Of a stretch of 64,000 nucleotides of DNA, positions 39,140-51,845 are shown one piece after another (within the stretch, counting starts at the first letter, position 1; the number at the start of each line of letters is the position of its first letter). A program made the translations under genes and the position numbers. This DNA comes from Quillaja saponaria (taxonomy: Eukaryota; Streptophyta; Magnoliopsida; Fabales; Quillajaceae), in assembly GCA_029379385.1 (NCBI GenBank), contig CM055607.1:30005235-30069234 (forward strand). The letters are read 5' to 3'. The notes below the pieces were generated by a model. It was not told the origin of the DNA, made no database searches, and worked only from the letters and a program-made list of their open reading frames with translations.

Positions 39140-40340
39140 GAAATTAACAGTCAAAGTCCATTAATCTTTTGTTTATTTATTAACTTTAAGTATATATAAA
39201 ATTCATTTGTTTACGGAAAGATTGTAAGCAAAAAATTGAGAGATTTGAGAGCTTAGGAATTCTGGGGGGACTTTCTGAAATTTTTTTGTGGAAACACTTG
39301 AACATAATATTGCACAAAATAAATTAGTGGTAGGAGGAGAGGAAATGGGTGGGATTGTGGGGCTCTCTATACTTTATGTGATTGGATTAGTTTCCCTTGT
39401 GGAAAGGTTGGTAGTTTGCTTTGACAAGCAATCTCATTCTCATAGTGAAGAAAGATATAGTTTGAGTAGAATAGAAGCTTGGATAAGTATGGAACTAGAA
39501 GAAGGGAGTCCATAATCAATATTGACCTGTTTTAGATGGATTGATGATCATTGTGGATGGAGAAGGGTATGAGGGAAACAATGACATGACTGATGGAGAA
39601 TAATTTCTTCAAAGTTGACACTAACTGTGGATGTCATCCCATCTCTTATTATTTTCTTTTGTAATTTTGTTTAAAATAAAATTGTATGCGAGTATGTGAC
39701 CCACCAATTGCTAGTTGAGTAAAAAATCCTTGCTTTGAGTAGTTGCACTCCCTTCTCACTTGGATTAGATCTCAAAAATATTTGGTGGGAGTAAACAACA
39801 AATTAAGCACATAAATGAAGCCAAATTCAATGAACATGAGAGAGATATTCCTTGTCTTTTTTTTTTTTATCTATTTAACCTAGCTTGTCTTGTGGTTGGT
39901 CCTCTGCCACATCTGTTAATTGCTGATGTGGCATTGTTTGATTGGATTAGAATTTTTTTTTTTATCCACATCCAAACAAACAAAAAAGCCCAAAATTTCA
40001 GATGTTGTTAAACGTGCCTGCATATCGACCATAACACGTTCAATTAACAATTCTTTTTTTTTTTTTGCTAGTTCGATAAACATATTTTAACTCGGAATCC
40101 TGTCTATATAGTGTATGTTTTTTAGGAGAAGATACAAACAATCTGTTTGTTTAAGAAATTGGTATTAATTTTAGTAACTAATTCAAGTTGAATAATATAA
40201 TTTCTATTTGAAAAATGTTACATACATATTATTATGTACTATTTTCTTAAACAATAATAAATTTAGTAATAATTTTAATTAAATTATTTATTATTTTCTA
40301 ATCTTTGACTAGTTAAATCAAAGATACTTCAAGCTTTGTT
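39140..40340. other. 3' flank of the receptor kinase and intergenic DNA
   Basis: A reading frame at 39288-39515 looks like chance in the 3' UTR. AATAAAA near 39675 may end the transcript. Otherwise AT-rich, with T runs near 39860, 39953 and 40055. Confidence 0.45.
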
Positions 40341-40739
40341 TGGTTCAACTTTCAAAGAGAAGAAGAGAAAAGAATAGAGGAAGAGGGAAAGAATGTGTCA
40401 AACAAAGCTATTGCTGGGCTTAAAGGTATTTTACAATATTTAAAAAAAAGAAGAAGAAGAGATATTTTACACCAGAGAGTCCAAAATTCATTTTCTTTTT
40501 TTCGGGAACTTCCGTAAATATATGAAAGTTTGGGGCTAAATAACAATACAAGAGTTTTTCTTCCCCAGGACTTGTTTGGTAAATAAATACTGTCCTCAAT
40601 TTTCTTCGGTTTAATAAGCCTGGGCGAGATCTTCGTCCTAATTTTTCTGCTGCCTTCGTCGACCCGATTCGTACGGTTGGGCTCAAAATACAGCTCCTGA
40701 GGGAGCAGATCTATCTGATTTTGCATTGCAGGAGCAGCC

Positions 40740-42489
40740 ATGGCGGATGAGTTTGATTTCGGCGACAAAGTTCCTCCTTCGTTCGACCACATGGTAAAGA
40801 CTTCTACTTTTCTCAAATTCATTAGCTAATTTTGTCTAATCCGTATTATTTTGATCAGATTCTGTGATTCTTTGTTAAAGATCTAGTGTATACTCACGGG
40901 CACACACATATTTTCCCTTTAGAATTGTACTGGCTTAGAGAATTGGAAAATCAAACTCAGGTAGTCAAATAGTTGTTCAAGATGTGATGATTTAATCTAA
41001 TTAGTCCACATTCATGAATTTATTAGAAATTAAACGGATCATCTTCTGAAAAATGCTCTATATTTATGTCCACAACGATGCATGTGTCGTTTAATAGATT
41101 TGATGTTTTTTTATTTCGTGTTCAATAGTAAACTAAGAATTTGAAAGATTTCGTGTTCACCTAGCATAGCAAATACCTGCATCTTAGTTGGTTGCTGGTT
41201 TTCCTCTCACACTGCACACTGGGGGGAGTGGGGTAGCTGCGAATTGTGGCTTTACTGCAAAAAATAAGAGGTTGAACGAGGACCATGTAACATTTATGAG
41301 CATTTTAGTTATGTCATTGTTAAAGCAAGATGGCTTATTGACTTGTCTATATTATAGCGTCTGTCAGCAACCTTTTCTTTTTCCTATTCTCGACCCCTGC
41401 CTTTTTGGTTTGAGGTGAACCACCGAATCCAAATTTAAAGTCGCTATCAAAAGTTTCTAATCATGGGTGTGATTGGTCATCAACTATATAATGGATGCCC
41501 TCAGCATTTCTTGTTTCATATTTTTCCAATTGCCTGATGGTCTTTTAAGAAAAGCTTTCAAATGACAAATTCTGGCCATGCTTGGTACTCAGTAAGATTG
41601 AAGGAATGGCCTTAGCTATATGGTTAAGTCCTGAAAAGTTTAGTCAAGTTGTGTCTAATAACTGATCTATAGGCTTTCATGATACATTGCATCCTCCTTC
41701 CATGTTAACAGAATAGTATGTGCATGTCAATGAATAGTATGAATTCCTCTATCATACCTGCAACTGTATGAGTTAACCTCATATGACATTTCTCAATCAG
41801 TCATCCGATGCCCGATTTTTAAACTTAATATGAGCGTGCTATATTTGGAGAAATTTTCACATGGCATAACCTTAAGTCATGTTCTAATTTCCTGTTTTCT
41901 TTTATTATTACACAAGATAAATCCTATTTCTTCTTTTTACTCTAAAACTTAGTTTGAAGTTGATATTATTATATTACTATTGAACTGTTGGAGGGACAGC
42001 CAACATTTTCTTCGCTAATCACATTGAGGAATTTTCTAACTATTTCCACATCTTTACTTATCATTCTTCAAGTTTGTAATTGGTTTCATCCATACCCCCA
42101 TTAAATATTGAAACATTTACAATTTACATAGTTTCCTTGAGGAAAACTAAATTCGTATATTATTGTCTTTATATGTCGACTGCTTTTGTTTTTTGTGATT
42201 GGTTGATTATGTCTTGATGCCCGCATTTCCTCTAATTGTTTGTTCTTAATTCTGGCCTCGTTGCATGTGTTTCTCTTCTGGAATCAAGGATGGTGAAACC
42301 AAAGGATTCAACCCAGGATTGATAGTGCTGCTGTTTGTTGTTGGGTTGCTACTGATATTCCTGGTGGGGAATTATGTTCTTTATGTGTATGCACAGAAAA
42401 CCCTTCCTCCAAGAAAGAAGAAGCCAGTCTCGAAGAAGAAGATGAAAAGGGAGAGACTGAAGCAAGGCATCTCTGCACCTGGAGAATAG
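40740..42489 (+). CDS. S1FA: S1FA-type small DNA-binding/membrane protein
   Basis: Exons 40740-40793 and 42289-42489 give 84 residues: [18 protein letters not shown], then [15 protein letters not shown] and onward. One hydrophobic segment (about residues 28-53) is followed by a very basic tail, [19 protein letters not shown], ending ISAPGE. The family was described from spinach as a DNA-binding factor for a negative promoter element (S1F), although the hydrophobic segment also suggests a membrane location. The intron is about 1.5 kb. In the S1FA proteins I remember, several residues of the GNVIKD type sit at the junction. Here GGAATCAAG (Gly-Ile-Lys) lies just before the used AG, but no AG precedes it, so a short piece seems to have been lost to the intron. 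Confidence 0.9.
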
Positions 42490-42494
42490 AAACT

Positions 42495-43485
42495 TAGCAA
42501 AAAATTTCTGTCCTGTGATGTTGAACTATAGTATTTAAAAAGTTTTCTCAATGTGTTCTGGAGAGTGTTGTTCTAGTTTCTGTTTATCAATTCTGTCTCA
42601 TACTGATTGCAATTTTGACCACATAATTAGTACTTTAGCCAGATCTATTTTATGCTTAAGCAGTAGAATGGCTTTCGTGGTTAATTGCAATTTACGACTT
42701 TCTTTTTATTGACTTCCAATAATAGGAAAGAGCTACTCCCCTTGGATATTTGTATCAGTGTCAGATTCCTACATGAGCATTGAATGTAGCATCTCAATGT
42801 CTGGGGCTGCTAACTAGAGGACTAACAGGGTGATGTAATAGGAGCTAAAACTGTAATGCATATTGTCCATGATGAGGGATTCGTTTCTTGAATATTAAAT
42901 GGTGCTTTGCCCTTGGGGTCTGGCTTAATATTCACAGAACATAAATTGGATTCTGAGCAATCACTAACTAGTTCTCTACAGAATTGAAATGGTTTACTCC
43001 CATTTCTCAACAACGTAGCGTCCAAACAATTATATTGAACACCCAATCAACCATATACAACGTCTTTGAAATGATCACCCAAGCGGGAATGGTCCAAGCT
43101 GGTATGCTGAAAGAAAGTAGAGGTAATAGATTATATTAATCTTGATTTTGGGATAGATTAATCTTGGCAGATTACATTGGTTAAAAGTGAAAGTCACTAC
43201 TAATATTCTATGACCATGATTATGGCAAGTACCATATGCATAATGTATTCTCAATAAATGGAGTGATTATACATGACACATAAAGAAAGCTCGTCTCCAG
43301 ATTATCACCTCATTCTGAAATGAATAAAGTGCGTCTGTTCACTCAATTCATGTTCCGTAGTATCTTATTTATACCTGAATCACGGAACCAGAATAGTTTT
43401 AAGCAGTTTCGGTCATTCATGTTATATAGATACAATAGCAACATATAAAAGAATAGCACATAAAAGCCGAGGACAAACACTCCTT
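42495..43485. other. Intergenic DNA between convergent genes
   Basis: 3' UTRs of the S1FA gene (plus) and the PLAC8 gene (minus) must lie here. No further gene or repeat is evident. Confidence 0.5.
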
Positions 43486-43490
43486 GACTC

Positions 43491-46163
43491 CTAAGCCCCA
43501 TGGCCCATGGTCTGCTCCCCTGGAGGAATCATAACCAAGACAGGTTGAGCATTAAGAGCAGGATGAGGTAGCCTACGGCGGAGCTCACGGCCTTCTTGAC
43601 AGAGGGCACATGTGTGGCAGAAGACATGAGTTGCAAAGTCACAGGCTGACTCGCACTGTTCAAGCTGAACCTCATCTTCCATAATGCTTCCGCACCCACA
43701 TGACCTAAGATGTGCCTCACAACTTCCCTGTTCAACAAAGGTACCAAGAATTTATTCTATGATTCAAAGAGAACACCAGGTCAGAAAATTGTCAGTGAAA
43801 GAATATTTTTTCTAGTCTTGATTACAGAGAGGGGGAGGAATACAGTATGTTTGTACAGAGCAACACAAGCTTCAAAACACGATTGAGTCATGTAGGTCTC
43901 TAGACTAGCTCATATAGATGTATATGTGATACTCATTTTCAGCAAACTAAACAAAACCTAAAGCACGTCAATTGTACTACTCTTGCCAGCAATAACAAGA
44001 TGTATGAGAAACCTATTTCAACAACTAAGAATTTGAGGAGATTAGCGTGTCCCCAGAAATAGGTTAACTGACAATTCTGATTATGAATACATAGTGAAGT
44101 CTGCTGTCCAATTCAGGAGTAACCACTAAATACAACAAGACCCTTCTAACATATTTAAACATATTAATAGGTACTAAATAGACCCCTTTCTTGGGGCATA
44201 AATCAGAGCAACTTCACCACAGAACAAGTAAAGCTCAGCAAAACAAGATCAACAATTGAGGTTACTGTGCAACTTGGTACTATATTAATATAACGTAAAT
44301 ACTTAAATGATACAAGAAAATACTATATGATCATGTTAAAAAAGTTGTCCTCATTTTTATTTTTAGGAGACAGTTATTCAGTCATGTTCGTGTTGTAACT
44401 TCTATATTTATTTTTAGAAATAGTTTGATGCTTCAAAGACAAATAAGTGCATTTCAGAGTAAAAACTCCAAATTCCTTTAAATTGAATACCTATCAACAA
44501 TATATCATGATAAAAAAAATGTTATAATTTTATCTTTAGAAATAGGTTATACATAAAAAATACTATAAACACTGAATTGGCACAATAATGTGTCCTTGTT
44601 TCATCATGTCCTTAAATTTAGGAATTTTTGCATGATCAAATGGCTATGTCTTCTCCTTCTTCACATTCTCTGGTCCATGATTCATAGATGATATATGAAA
44701 AAGTTTAAAATGTGTTTTTATCACTCAAACTAAAGTTGATTTGACCAAGTTTACTGAGCCAGCTACATCATGTGAATATACACAACAAACACTAAGTTCC
44801 ACTGCACAGAGCTTTGATATTCCCAAAGGGAAGATGTATTTTTCCATAAGAGCAATGAGCTACAAAGACAATATGGCTGTACAAGTTAAACATGAAGACA
44901 ACAGGTATAAATAAGACAGAAAATAATAATAAAGCAACTTGCCTCTAGGTTGAACTTCCTGCGAATAGCGGTACGGCTAGGATATGAAAACCATGGAGCA
45001 AGACAGTTCCAACCAAAAAGGGAACTTCCAATTAAATATAGACCAGAGTAATGCAAGCAATGGGTGGCAAAAGTCCCAGGAACGGATCCAAGTCTCTCAA
45101 CATTGCTTCCATATAGCACACACGGAGCCAAACTCCCAAGAAGACCTAGGCCATGTCATATGCATACTTAAGTACCATAGAAGTTTGAAAATACAAAATG
45201 ACACTCCAGATAGAGAACACATCAAAATATTTACATGTCATATGCATTACAGACATAATCAGCAACATTCCAACTATCTATTTAAAGCTCGTTGCAAAGC
45301 CATAAATTTCACTCGCATGCAGGTATATATCAAATTTAGATTCAGCACTTACTAGCTTTTTTACACCTAAATTTCTGAAAATGCAAGCTTTTCAGCCATC
45401 GTGATCACATAGATCAACATTTAAAATAAATCACAAATGGCAGAAGCACAACTTTTCATCCTTTCAAGGAAAAATAATCTCGCATAAAAGCGCTTGTGGA
45501 TACAAAAATGTGTAACCTTTCAACCAGAAGGGGATTTAAGAAATTAATGTATGTAACAACTTCAAAACTTCAATAAAATCTAAAAAGATGCGAATTTCAC
45601 AAATAATGAGTTTTGAATCAATATATATAATCAATTAATCTTTTGTTTGAAAACTTTAGCTGCTAATTGTTGTTCCAAAGTCTTGGCTGGTTGATAAATT
45701 GAAGAGAGCTATTGTACATGTGAAGCATTTGTTTTCTTCATACATATATAATACAATTGATATCTACTAATAAATCAATTATAATTTATTTTTTTAGTTT
45801 ATTACACCAGCTAAGTATTCTATTCCTAAATGCCTAAAAGAAACCCTATAATACACAATTCCCAATTCTGCAAAAAGCAATGCAAGTCAAATAAGCAAAC
45901 TTACAAACTTCAAGATCGCTGCCACAGAATTCATCATTGCGTCCCAGACAAGCTAAAAGACTCGAGTCCCATTGAGTCCGACCCATCGGCTGGCCCATCA
46001 CGCTCCCATGTCCCAATGGCAGACCGTCGGCAGTCCACCCATACCCATTTCCAATTCCATTTCCATTACCAGATACCGATGCCGGAGACTTCACTTCAAC
46101 AGTAGCCTCCGGTAATGGAGCAATGGTTTCGGCATTGGTATAGTTGTTGGGCTTTCTCCTCAT
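43491..46163 (-). CDS. PLAC8-family cysteine-rich membrane protein
   Basis: Minus-strand exons 45905-46163, 44943-45145 and 43491-43727 join in phase to 232 residues from the ATG at 46163. After a Gly/Asn-rich N-terminus come TQWDSSLLACLGRNDEFCGS, APCVLYGSNVERLGS, LFGWNCLAPWFSYPSRTAIR, RSCGCGSIMEDE, ATHVFCHTCALCQEGRELRR and NAQPVLVMIPPGEQTMG. This is the PLAC8 signature of plant proteins like Arabidopsis At4g23470. PLAC8 proteins in plants include cell-number regulators and cadmium-resistance transporters; no role is assigned to this branch. Intron 1 is GT-AG (GTAAGT), intron 2 is GC-AG (GAG then GCAAGT). An earlier ATG at 46215 opens MANKEDNPEESNPLLQEDEE, family-like, but in a different frame, so the start is in doubt. 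Confidence 0.88.
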
Positions 46164-46439
46164 CTTCTTGGAGAAGAGGGTTTGATTCCTCAGGATTATC
46201 TTCCTTATTAGCCATCAGATTCAGATTTCAGTGTAACCCTAAGAATCTGATGGATGAAGAGCGTAAATTGAAAGCCTTTGAATCGATCAGATCAAGGAGG
46301 GTGATAAAGAGAAGAAAGAAGAAAGAAATGAAAAGTATTCCGTTCTCTACCACCGAAATTAGTTGGGGCGTTTATTTTAATTACGCCAACGTGGCATTTT
46401 GTTATAGTGACAAGGCTAAATTATTCATTTAGTCCTTAT

Positions 46440-49190
46440 ACTTTCATTTTATTCTTAATTTATCTTTAAACTTTTCCCATTTAAGTTTTTTTTTTTTAGG
46501 TCAAATAATTTATTGTTGAAACAAAACATTTCCCAAAATTTACGAGAAATTTTTTAAAAAAATTAATATTTGGACTTTATTTTTAGTTTTACTGTGAATT
46601 GAATACTTTACAAAATAATTTTTTAAATTCGAAGCACATTTTATACTTAAGTTTTCTATTTTAGTCAATTAATAATATATGATACGAGAGAAAATTGTGA
46701 GAAGGACATCAAGTGACTGGACTGAAGGCAATTCAACGGTTGAAGGACGGTTCCGATCTTTTCATGTTCATTAGAGTTTACGAGGCTAACCCTAAATTCA
46801 AGCTCGAATCTTTAGTTCGGTTCATTAGGATTCTTGAAGTTTTGTAGTTTAGAAGAGTTGAACCCAAGATCTACTTAGTAACAATTTGTATAATTTATCA
46901 CCAAACCAAGTTACAACTTACGTTAAGTTTTTGTATATAATAGATTTATTATAAATAATAAAAAATTATTAAATAATATTAAACGAGCTGACTCACTAGT
47001 TTACGAGCTGAGCTTTGAAAAGATTGAATTCGACTCGTTTTATTAAACGATCTCAACATAAAATTCAATATCGGCCCATTTATTCTAAATGAGCCGAGCT
47101 CTATCTGAGCCATTAACGAATAGCTCAAGATTCATTAATGAGTTAGGTCAGCTCATTGCCACTCTTAATAATTGTCTTGAAGGTGATAGTGTTTTTCATA
47201 TGTTTCACTAAAACGAGAGAGAATTTGTTAATTTTAAATCAAGAAAAATATAAACAAAAGTTTTACTTTTTTTTTTTGGTTAAACTTTTAGATATAATTT
47301 TTGTTATTTTAATTAAACATTTTGTTTCTAATGACAAAAAAATAATATTTTTTATCATTAGAAAAAATACACATACTATATACATATGATAAGTTGAACA
47401 GTTTCCATACAATACACAAAGTAATATAGATTTTTAATTATGTAATTTTTTGAACATTTTTACACAAAGTAATATGGTTATATTTATAAATTTACAACGA
47501 ATATAAATAAAATTACTTAAATCTTATATAATTTAACAATTGTTTAAATATTTTTTTTGGGTCTGTCTCTTTTAGAATATTTTCTTGGTAAAATTCGTAA
47601 AATTTCTTTAATCTTAGTCATTTACACTATTTTTTTTAAATCTTAACTTTCCAAATAATTTAATTTTAAATTATATTATATTATTTAATTAATAAATTAA
47701 ATATTATATTAAAATATACCCTTTTATTTATTCTAAATCCTAATCCTAAGCCTAAATCTAACCCCTAAATCTAATCCTAACCCTAAGTCTAATCCTAATT
47801 CTAATCCTGATCCTAATCCTCATTCTAATTCTAATTTTAACCATAAATTATTTGGATGGTTGAGATTTAAAAAAATAATATGAATAGATAAGATTAAAAG
47901 AATTCTAGGAATTCTACCAATAAAGAATTCTAGAGATCCAAATCCAAATTTTTTCATGTTGGATTGATAATATTAAATGTCTAATAAATGGGTTTTGTTG
48001 TTGTGTTGACTTAACATGACCCAGCTATTAAATGATTTGTTAGTAGATTGACCTAATCGTATCTATAGTACATAATAAAACTGATTTTGAAATATTCTAG
48101 GTTGCCACAACAGCTTTTGTTTTTGTTGAAAATGTTGATTTTGTTATGAGAGGTATTTGAGGGATGTGATTCTTTTTTGCAGTAATTTTTTAAATTAATT
48201 ACAGTAATTAATGAAAATTAATTATGAAAGAGAAAAAAAGAAAAGAAAAGAAATTTTAGTAAATTGTTAAAGATCATTTATTTATCCTTATTTTCTCCAT
48301 TTTCATAGTTTAGTATTTTAATTTATTAGCATAATAATTATTAGTATAGTCAAGAAAAAACTTACACCTTTTCTTGTTCGCACGTTCTCTTCTTCTTTTT
48401 AAGCTGACTCTTTCCATGTTTTCATGAATTCAACGGAAATTGAAAGGTTTTAAATATGATAATTAGAGAAGAAGGAATCAAGGAATTAAAAATACCCAGG
48501 CTAGCCTTTCTCTTGATCATCCTTTATCTTTTCGTGGATATGTTTTAGATTTTCTCAAACTTCAATAATCGCTTTCATAAGATTACTAATTTGATTAATG
48601 GTGATGTTTCCAAGTAATCTGATATTGAAGAAGAACAAACTTCAACTCCTTAAAGTGGCTAAAAAAATATTGTCTAATTGGATTATTGCTATTCGGGATA
48701 AGATTTTCGTCATTCACTCACATATTCACATATTTTTCATTTTTCTGGTTAATGATTTCAAATATTTTTTCATCGTTGAAGATGCCTACATTAATGAGCT
48801 AGATAGCTAAATTTAGATTATATCATCACTGACCCCATAAAAAATATGTATTGGAAAGATGGAATTGGAGTAGTATTTTAGTTCCTTTCCTACTGTCGGG
48901 AGAGAAAATTATGGGAGATATTGGGGGAGCTGATAGAATGTGAGTGGGCTTGTATCCGAATAGGTTTGGCCTGTTGGTTTTAAAGAGTAACTATTCATTA
49001 ACCATGTTTTCATAATTTTTGTTGTTTTCAAAAAAATTGAGAAGAGAAAATAGGTTTTAGGAGCTCTCTAGTTTTTAGGAATTTAGACTATTAGTTTCCA
49101 GAAACATAAGACTGGCCCAAGATAAAAAAAACATGTAATTCAAGCCCAATTTTCATTGGGAGTTGTTAATATATCATCTCCTTTCTTTTA
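46440..49190. other. AT-rich intergenic DNA with repeat relics
   Basis: No gene is recognised. About 46980-47168 has GAGCTGA and GAGCCGAGCTC-type words and ends GAGCTCATTGCCACTCTTA, like the inverted end of hAT-like MITEs (a GTGGCAATGAGC-type end on the minus strand). A degenerate telomere-like tract lies at 47736-47830. A short 48598-48810 frame shows no family. Confidence 0.4.
47736..47830 (+). repeat. Degenerate telomere-like repeat tract
   Basis: About 15 imperfect units of the CCTAAATCTAA, CCCTAAATCTAATCC and CCTAATTCTAAT type. It is close to the plant telomere unit CCCTAAA but only scattered exact copies occur. It may be an interstitial telomeric relic or an unrelated simple repeat. 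Confidence 0.6.
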
Positions 49191-49201
49191 TCCTTGTATT
49201 A

Positions 49202-50064
49202 GGGCTAGTTTAGTAGGCGAGAATAGCCATTCAATTTCATGTATGATTCTATAAAATTAACATTTTTTCGTTTGGTACGTTTTCAGTCTCAGAATACTCA
49301 TTCTATTCCATAGAAGTGGGAATCCTCAAACCCACCCAGGGAGTGGGATTGCTCATTCTTACTTTCATGGAATTGGTGTAGTTCAATTAAATGACCAAAA
49401 AACCACTTTATCACATAAAATAAAAAGTTGATTATGAATAAAATATTATTATTATTCATAAATAAATAAAAAATATTTATTATTTAATTTAGTCAAATGA
49501 TAAAAATACCTTTCATATCACATTAAAAAAATAAAAAATTTGTATATAAAAAAATAATAAATCAATTCATTTTGGTCAAATGACAAAAATACCCTTCATA
49601 TCATTGTAAATAATATAATTATAAATAAATAAATTAGTTAAATAATTTCAAACTAAAATATCAATATTAATAAAAATAAGAAATCATAAAATAAATATAA
49701 ATAATAATAATTAATTAATATAATTTTTTTTTAAATAATTAAAAAATTAAGAAATATATATTTTTCCTAAATTATCTTTAATTTTTATTACTTTATCTAT
49801 AGAGAGATATTTTGTCATTTTGAAATAATATAATTTTTATTACTTTATCTATAGAGGGATATCTTTGTCATTTTAACATAATTTTGATATTATTTCATGT
49901 CTAAAAACTGCATAAAAAATTAATAGATGGAATAAAATGATTATTTCTCATTAGCGCTACCAAATAATACAATTGAATGATCTTTCCATTCCATTTGCAC
50001 TTCATTCCCATTCTCTTTCCCATTCCAATTCCGCAAAAATCATTCATACGTGCCAAACTAGCCA
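49202..50064. mobile_element. PIF/Harbinger (Tourist-like) MITE
   Basis: The left end GGGCTAGTTTAGTAGGCG and the reverse complement of the right end TGGCTAGTTTGGCACG form imperfect terminal inverted repeats. The 3-bp TTA at 49199-49201 and again at 50065-50067 is the expected target duplication. Subterminal runs of CATTCCCATTC-type words near the right end and of ATTCTATTCCATAGAAG near the left are typical of this superfamily. No transposase is encoded in the 863 bp, so it is non-autonomous. Confidence 0.85.
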
Positions 50065-50179
50065 TTAATATTATATAATCTATCAAATTATATAAGTTTT
50101 CATTATTATAAGAATCTAATAAATCTTAAATTCATTTATTTATTTACAATAATTAATTAACTTACATTATTTTTAAAGA

Positions 50180-50412
50180 TCAATTGCACTTTATTATCAT
50201 CAACTACTATCCAATTTGCAATAACCCCATGAATTATCAAATTAGACACAACCCTCTTATTTGAGTCATGATTAGAAAATAACCGACAAACATTAAAATT
50301 ATATATTAAATCTAACAAATTAACTCAAAACAAAAACTAAAATATCATAAAATTTTAAATATCTTTTTCTTTTCTCTCTATTTTTTTTTTTAAGTAATTA
50401 AACTATCTATAT
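50180..50412. repeat. Dispersed repeat, copy 2
   Basis: Diverged relative of 18835-19085, sharing the ordered blocks listed there. It ends just before the SINE-like sequence. The family is not identified. Confidence 0.45.
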
Positions 50413-50423
50413 TAACAACCACT

Positions 50424-50575
50424 GAGGTATTAGCTTAACTCGTAAAGACGAAGGTGTTGGAATCACAATGTCTCAGGTTCGAATTTCCCCAATGTTGTGC
50501 TTCAACCACCAAGCACCATATACTTAATCAGTAAGATGAAATTTTATTTTTTGATTTCTTAAGTTTTTTTTTTCA
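50424..50575 (+). mobile_element. tRNA-derived SINE
   Basis: An A-box-like TAGCTTAACTCGTAAAG at about 50431-50447 and a B box GGTTCGAATTT at 50476-50486 are correctly spaced for a polymerase III promoter. It cannot fold as a full tRNA. About 90 bp of non-tRNA body follow and end in T-rich sequence. This fits a plant SINE; the family is not determined. Confidence 0.65.
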
Positions 50576-50759
50576 AATGTTCTTTACGACCAATTTGAAC
50601 AAGTTTTATAAGTTAAATTTATTTATATTTTGTGATAGTAGCAGGCTAGCAGCATAGAGAAAATAAAAACATAGCAGTGAACCATCTAAGAATTTCCAAT
50701 ATAAGGCTTCTGCTATACTTAGACTTGGTGGGATATATATCTTTACTTCAAATATAATT

Positions 50760-51800
50760 TGATATCTTTTCCTCTTGGTATTGGTTTTTATTTAAGTATC
50801 TTCTTTTGGTTCTTAAAAAAAAAAACTCCTGTAAGATATTGAGTACTTTTTGATAATTTCAATATAAATAAATATTTTATACTAATTTATAGAATTAAAT
50901 ATTTTATTTTCAATATAAAAATTTTGAATTTTTTTATTTAAAGTAATCAAGAAAAACCATACAATTTATAACAAGTAATATTTAAGATATAAGTATTTTA
51001 TCTGAGTGAATGATGTGATAGGATTTTGAAATTGCAGTGCCATCAAATTAGATTATCCAATCACTTGCTAAATTAATTATTGATAGTTTTATAAAAAATA
51101 AAAATAAAAATTGCCGGTATGATATAATAATATTTGATTAAATCTTAGCAGATAAAATAATTATTGATGGTGATTTACTTGTCATTGTAGAGTCTCATAT
51201 CTGCTATATATGAGAGTTTATCGATTATATATATTTTTATATTAAATATAGTGTAATTATATCTCTGGTGAGGTCAAAGGCCTCTCTAAAAGAGATTTGA
51301 ATCCTAATAAATCAATGAAAGGAGCTTCTTGACCACCAATCTAATCCTCTTGGAGTGTATTGGTCTTTATTTAATTATCTTATTTTGGTTGAGAAGAATT
51401 TATTTTTTAAATCATCTAAATATTTTATTTGTAATAATCAAGAAAAACTTGTGCATTGCAATATATAAGTAAATTGGTTACTCAACCAATAAAACATAGT
51501 GAATTTTTGTATTTCAATTAATATTTAAGATATATTTTTATTTGAGTGGACTCACCAAAATTAGTTTAGTGAATTATTGTAGTCCTCTTCTTTAATTCAA
51601 AGAGTTCATATCCATGATTATCAAATTAATTTATTTTAAAGCATGAATGATGTGATGGAATTTTTAAATAGCAATGTCATCAATTTAGATTTGTCCAATC
51701 AATTGACTAAATTAATATTGGCAGTTTATAAATTTTTAAGTTTGCGTGTGATCTTTGATTAAATCTTTAAAATAAATTAGTTAGAGATAAATAATTTGGA
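50760..51800. repeat. Diverged tandem duplication, about 585 bp apart
   Basis: Segments 50760-51170 and 51345-51800 share ordered blocks: TCCTCTTGG, ATTGGTYTTTATTTAA, TAATCAAGAAAAAC, AATATTTAAGATATA, GAATGATGTGATRGRATTTT, CAATGYCATCAA, TTGATTAAATCTT. Differences are many, so it is an old duplication. It contains no gene. Confidence 0.7.
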
Positions 51801-51845
51801 CCATTTGACCCTAAATTAAAATATCAAACTAATGACTTTTTTTTT

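Noticed and set aside
39288..39515. 75-codon frame after the receptor kinase
   Set aside because: It lies in the expected 3' UTR and has no homology that I recognise.
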